Assembly (NCBI GenBank): GCA_018894775.1
Contig: JAHIPG010000110.1
Coordinates: 1-8,460, forward strand
Direction: 5' to 3'
Origin: Nanobdellota archaeon
Lineage (GTDB): Archaea > Nanobdellota > Nanobdellia > SCGC-AAA011-G17 > VGLX01
DNA length: 8,460 bases
In this document: in pieces, positions 5,452 to 8,460 of the stretch
Numbering within the stretch: the stretch's first letter is position 1
Layout of the letters: every line of letters begins with the position of its first letter
Translations under genes and position numbers: made by a program
Notes under the pieces: generated by a model
Told to the model about the DNA's origin: nothing
The model's database searches: none
What the model saw: the letters and a program-made list of their open reading frames with translations, nothing else

Positions 5452-5742
5452 ATGGAATTGCACATAAAATCAGATGATCCAACATACGATACTTTACTTA
5501 ATATTATTGAAGGAAAACGGGAAAGGACAGGATGGAAAACATTTATGCCAAAAGATTACAAGGATGAAATAATTCTAGAAAATATTCCTTTTAAGTTCAA
5601 AAAGCTGGATGATATAACCTTTAAAGATGTCATAAAAATAATAACATGCCAGAAAGAAAAGGATCCAGATCCTAGCCCTTTCAAAAAGTATGAAATACTT
5701 GAAGATAAAACTTTAGTCCTTTATGATAAATCTAAAGAATGA
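5452..5742 (+). CDS. Small unrecognised protein, first gene of the J-domain operon
   Basis: This gene encodes 96 residues of unknown family. The ATG is preceded by TAAGGA at 5436-5441, a rather long 10 bases away, and by the BRE/TATA promoter at 5393-5411. The protein is Lys/Asp-rich, with short hydrophobic strands (EIILENIPFKF, then TLVLYD near the C-terminus) around a helix (FKDVIKIITC), suggesting a small soluble alpha/beta domain. There is one cysteine, no signal peptide and no membrane segment. Its stop overlaps the next start (ATGA, 5739-5742), so the two products are translationally coupled and may act together or with the J-domain protein downstream. I see no motif that assigns a function. 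Confidence 0.8.
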   Translation: MELHIKSDDPTYDTLLNIIEGKRERTGWKTFMPKDYKDEIILENIPFKFKKLDDITFKDVIKIITCQKEKDPDPSPFKKYEILEDKTLVLYDKSKE

Positions 5743-6035
5743 AAACATACAAAGTTGGGAATATAACAATCAAGGAAACTAAAGATAAGGATAAGTATAT
5801 TGTTAAAGGTTTAGATGGCATTGCTCCTAATTCTCCAGAAGGAGATTTAGAGGCAAGAATATATAGCAGCAGTGTTGGCGCTTTTGAAATGTTTCAAAGG
5901 GCAAGCGATCTTAACACAGTAAAAGATATGCCTGATGTTTATGAAGGTGTCATTCCTGGATTACATGTTTTAATATCAGATTATTCTGGAACACATTTGC
6001 TTTATACAGCAGATAAGATTGAAGAGGTTAAATAA
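5739..6035 (+). CDS. Small unrecognised beta-rich protein, second gene of the J-domain operon
   Basis: This gene encodes 98 residues of unknown family. The start ATG overlaps the preceding TGA and has no Shine-Dalgarno of its own, so initiation probably depends on ribosomes ending the upstream gene. The N-terminal part alternates hydrophobic and charged residues (YKVGNITIKETKDKDKYIVKG), as in a beta-hairpin or small beta-sandwich. A central helix-like segment (VGAFEMFQRASDLNTV) and a second strand pair (GLHVLISDYSG, HLLYTADKIEEV) follow. It has no cysteines, signal peptide or membrane segment. The stop at 6033-6035 is one base before the ATG of the J-domain gene, and the ribosome site of that gene lies inside the last codons here. 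The tight packing suggests a shared task. Confidence 0.78.
   Translation: MKTYKVGNITIKETKDKDKYIVKGLDGIAPNSPEGDLEARIYSSSVGAFEMFQRASDLNTVKDMPDVYEGVIPGLHVLISDYSGTHLLYTADKIEEVK
6024..6028 (+). promoter_or_regulatory. Ribosome binding site that fixes the J-domain protein start
   Basis: GAGGT lies 8 bases before the ATG at 6037-6039. An in-frame ATG at 6019 is also open but lies upstream of this site and inside the preceding gene. The J-domain begins right after the second ATG (MNKDYYKTLG), as in other J proteins, so 6037 is the better start. Confidence 0.75.
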
Positions 6036-6036
6036 A

Positions 6037-6996
6037 ATGAATAAAGATTATTATAAGACTCTTGGCATTGATAAGGATGCTGATAAAGGAAAAATAAAAT
6101 CTGCTTACAGAAAGCTTGCTCTTAAGTATCATCCTGACCGTAATCAAGGTGATAGGGTTTGTGAAGAAAAGTTTAAGGAAGTCGCAGAGGCTTATGCAGT
6201 TCTTAATGATTCACAAAGAAGAAAAGAGTATGACTTGGGTGCTTCTTTTAACTTTGAGGATATTTTTGGAGCAGTTTTTGGTGGCGGTCTTGAAGAGATG
6301 ATGAGGGATATTTTCAAGGACACTATCATGAAAGGTGCTGGGGGTTCTTTTACAGTAAAGACAAAGGTAAACATTAATGGGAATGTTTATGAAGAGACTG
6401 TTTCAAGCGAAGATGATAATAGTTTTGTTTGTGATCTCGGCGGTATTAAAATCAAAGGCAAACGTAACAAGGATGTTGATTATAAGGATGTTAATAAAGA
6501 AACTTATAAGGCACATAATGGAAAAAGATTGCACATATTATCAGATATTGGTAGACTTCAATTAGATATCAATGATTCTGATGAGATAATTTTTGAGGGT
6601 AGGGCAAGAGAAACTCCTAACGATTTAGGTGATTACCTGTCTGTAAAAGGTTTTGAAGGTCATATCTCTTTGCCTAAGGATGTCAACTTGGATGTTAGGA
6701 TCATGAAGACTATGGGTGATATCCATGGTATCTTTACTCATGGTGGAGAGCTTGGGGTTGACTTATGTAATGCTAACTTTGTTCTCGGCGGAGATATTGG
6801 TTTCAGATTGGAAGGTAACTCTCTTCTTTCTCAACATGACATATATGGTTTTGAGAAGAACTCTAGAGGATTGTATGTTCCAATAGGCAAGAAGAAAGTT
6901 TCAAGAGAAGTTTCTATAAATTCTAGTATGGGTAAACTTAAAGTCCAGTATAAGGATGTTCCTGTAAAGACTAGGGATATTAAGAATTTAAAATAG
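6037..6996 (+). CDS. J-domain protein with a DUF4097-like beta-repeat C-terminal half
   Basis: This gene encodes 319 residues. Residues 3-67 are a complete J-domain: YYKTLGIDKDAD, helix II KIKSAYRKLALKYHPDRN with the HPD motif at 32-34, and helix III/IV to RRKEYDLG. The HPD motif stimulates the ATPase of Hsp70 (DnaK). A short Phe/Gly linker (70-93) follows. There is no CxxCxGxG zinc finger and no recognisable DnaJ peptide-binding C-terminal domain, so this is not DnaJ itself. Residues about 163-306 instead show repeated short strands with Gly turns (ILSDIGRLQLDI, ISLPKDVNLDVRIMKTMGDI, SINSSMGKLKVQY), resembling the DUF4097 beta-helix type. This suggests a specialised co-chaperone that brings Hsp70 to a particular partner. 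There is no transmembrane segment. It is the last gene of a three-gene operon, and its stop is 2 bp from the stop of the convergent gene. Confidence 0.85.
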   Translation: MNKDYYKTLGIDKDADKGKIKSAYRKLALKYHPDRNQGDRVCEEKFKEVAEAYAVLNDSQRRKEYDLGASFNFEDIFGAVFGGGLEEMMRDIFKDTIMKGAGGSFTVKTKVNINGNVYEETVSSEDDNSFVCDLGGIKIKGKRNKDVDYKDVNKETYKAHNGKRLHILSDIGRLQLDINDSDEIIFEGRARETPNDLGDYLSVKGFEGHISLPKDVNLDVRIMKTMGDIHGIFTHGGELGVDLCNANFVLGGDIGFRLEGNSLLSQHDIYGFEKNSRGLYVPIGKKKVSREVSINSSMGKLKVQYKDVPVKTRDIKNLK

Positions 6997-6998
6997 TA

Positions 6999-8460
6999 CT
7001 ACCAGCTGAGCATTCCGTTTGATTTCTTGAATACATCATATACTACGTAGACGTGTGCTGATACTGCTTTTGCTGCAGCCATTTCCTGGTCTGATTCTAG
7101 CTCGCTTAGTTTTTTACCGCCGACTTTTTTCTCTGGTCCTATGCCTTTTAGTCCGCCGAGTATGTCTTTGAATCCGCTGATTATTGCTGTGAAAGGCTCC
7201 AGTATTCCTTCTGTCATTCCTTTTTCCTTCTTCTTTTTTTCTTTTCCTGTTTTTGCGAATTCGCCTGCTTCCTCAAGATATTTTTTCATGTCATCCCCTA
7301 GCGCTTCTACTGAATCTTCCACAGATTGTATAAGTTCCATGTCTTCATCTTCTCTTTTCTGTCTGTATTGGTCCAGCTGGTCTTTAGTTAGCACATATCC
7401 TTCTATTGTTATTGTTGTTCTTCCTGAGTGCATTGCTCCTCTGTGCTGGTATTCTTGTTGGAATGCCATTTCTGGCCTTGTTACATAGTTGAATTTTACG
7501 AGTATGCATGGGAAGTATTTTGAGTATTTTCTTTCTACGTTTCCCATTGGGGTTAAAGCCTCATATTTGTCTTTTGTTGCGAATAGTTCTAGGTCTATAT
7601 AGCTTGATTCGAATGCTGTTACCAGATCAGGGCTTTCTATGTTTGCCATCTGGAGCTTTCTTATGTTTCTGAGATAAGGTTTTAACCAGTGAGTATACAT
7701 CTTTATTGAATGGTATGTTGTAGCCATGCTTTTTAGTATGAATGTTCTTCTCCATTTGAGTTCTTGTCCTGTTCTTTCTTTCCAGAGGTAGTATTGCATC
7801 AGTTTTTGTTTTAGTATGCTTCTTACTCTTACGTTTATTCCTTCGTCTCCTAATGCGTTGACTTCTCTATCTACACCTTTGCTTCCTTTTTTTGGGTTGA
7901 TTTTGAAGAATAGATCTGGAACTATTACAAAGCCTAGTTTTCTGCTTAGTCCCATGACTGAGCTTGGATTTTCTGCTCCGCCTTCTACCATGCTGGTCCA
8001 TATTCCTTTTAAAGCTACCTCAGCTGACTCATCTCCTTTCTTGCTTTTTTCGTAGTAGTCTCTTCTTTCATCTATGACTCTCATCTCTCTTATCATCTGG
8101 AATAGGTTTTTTGTCAGTTGGCCAATTGTTGCTTGGTACTGGCTCACATTTCTCATCTGTGCTTCTTTTCTTTGTTCTATTGAGCTGAAGTATGTTGACG
8201 CTTCGGTTGCCGTGAATACGTCAGATGTTTTTTCTACCTGGTATGCTAATGCGTTCTCGTTTCTCAGGAAGTTTAGTATCCAGAAGTAATATGCTTCTGC
8301 TGCTCCTTGCATCTGTTGTATTATGAGTTTTTGTGTTCTTAATGGTTTGATGATTTTTGTAGGGAGGATTAGTCTTTCTGGTCTTTCTTTCCATTCTTCT
8401 TCTATAGTATCACCTGTAAGAAATTCTTTAATATTCTCTTTAGCCTTCTCTCTATCTATC
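6999..8460 (-). CDS. Large unrecognised protein, C-terminal 486 residues (5' end outside window)
   Basis: The frame is open from the right edge to a TAG at 7001-6999. The ATG at 8312-8310 is internal: the 49 codons upstream of it are stop-free and protein-like (for example EEEWKERPERLILPTKIIKP). I do not recognise the family. In visible numbering, residues 1-140 are mostly helical with many aromatic residues. Residues about 205-265 include two basic helices (RSILKQKLMQYYLWKER, HWLKPYLRNIRKLQ). Residues 316-360 look beta-rich (CILVKFNYVT, GRTTITIEGYVLT). Residues 360-400 are an acidic coiled coil, followed by the lysine cluster KEKKKKEK (406-413) and a hydrophobic, Gly-punctuated segment (418-441, TAIISGFKDILGGLKGIG) that could be amphipathic and touch a membrane. 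It ends in a short strand-like tail (HVYVVYDVF). There are no catalytic motifs. The size and mixed composition suggest a structural or scaffolding protein, which is inference. The promoter is outside the window. Confidence 0.8.
   Translation of the reverse strand, partial: IDREKAKENIKEFLTGDTIEEEWKERPERLILPTKIIKPLRTQKLIIQQMQGAAEAYYFWILNFLRNENALAYQVEKTSDVFTATEASTYFSSIEQRKEAQMRNVSQYQATIGQLTKNLFQMIREMRVIDERRDYYEKSKKGDESAEVALKGIWTSMVEGGAENPSSVMGLSRKLGFVIVPDLFFKINPKKGSKGVDREVNALGDEGINVRVRSILKQKLMQYYLWKERTGQELKWRRTFILKSMATTYHSIKMYTHWLKPYLRNIRKLQMANIESPDLVTAFESSYIDLELFATKDKYEALTPMGNVERKYSKYFPCILVKFNYVTRPEMAFQQEYQHRGAMHSGRTTITIEGYVLTKDQLDQYRQKREDEDMELIQSVEDSVEALGDDMKKYLEEAGEFAKTGKEKKKKEKGMTEGILEPFTAIISGFKDILGGLKGIGPEKKVGGKKLSELESDQEMAAAKAVSAHVYVVYDVFKKSNGMLSW

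Noticed and set aside
6019..6036. Upstream ATG for the J-domain protein
   Set aside because: It lies inside the previous gene, ahead of the GAGGT ribosome site, and would add six residues before a normal J-domain start.
7141..7488. Ser/Phe/Pro-rich open frame on the plus strand
   Set aside because: Product of reading a Lys/Glu-rich minus-strand gene backwards. No start signal or motif.
8310..8312. ATG as start of the last minus-strand gene
   Set aside because: The frame stays open for 49 more codons to the window edge and reads like protein, and no Shine-Dalgarno or TATA box precedes this ATG.

Overview
The window looks archaeal, most likely from a small, AT-rich DPANN-type genome. The evidence is regulatory. 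Three promoters have a TATA box with an upstream BRE-like element at archaeal spacing, starts are preceded by Shine-Dalgarno sequences matching an archaeal 16S tail (AGGAGG, GGTGAT, GAGGT), and a run of Ts serves as a likely terminator. Genes are tightly packed, with ATGA stop-start overlaps and two convergent pairs that overlap by 4 bp or sit 2 bp apart. The DPANN placement is inference. No rRNA, tRNA, CRISPR array, transposase or integrase was seen.

Layout: (1) 1-228, the 3' end of an unrecognised gene, followed by a spacer rich in inverted repeats (237-310). (2) 327-2545, a plus-strand unit with a strong BRE/TATA promoter, a roughly 80-nt leader with a 7-bp-arm inverted repeat just after the TATA box, and two tandem paralogous small genes of unknown family (450-791 and 831-1289) separated by a hairpin plus T-tract. 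The second paralog overlaps a metallophosphoesterase (1286-2545). (3) 5247-2542, a minus-strand two-gene operon. Its first gene encodes a 612-residue endonuclease IV-like TIM barrel that keeps all nine positions of the Nfo trinuclear metal site but carries an insertion of about 220 residues. Its second encodes a Pol-beta-superfamily minimal nucleotidyltransferase with a helical, HEPN-like C-terminal half. (4) 5248-5451, a divergent promoter region. (5) 5393-6996, a plus-strand operon of two unrecognised small proteins and a J-domain protein whose C-terminal half looks like a DUF4097-type beta-repeat. (6) 6999-8460, minus strand, the C-terminal 486 residues of a large unrecognised protein running off the right edge.

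How the parts may work together: the two plus-strand promoters are nearly identical over 19 bp (18 of 19) and share inverted-repeat sequence at the same place, so units 2 and 5 may be co-regulated. The minus-strand operon pairs a probable AP-endonuclease-like enzyme with a nucleotidyltransferase, which suggests nucleic-acid repair or processing, though nothing in the sequence proves substrate or partnership. The most unusual items are the enlarged endonuclease IV-like barrel, the J-domain/beta-repeat fusion, the paralog pair with a terminator between its members, and the shared promoter/operator architecture.
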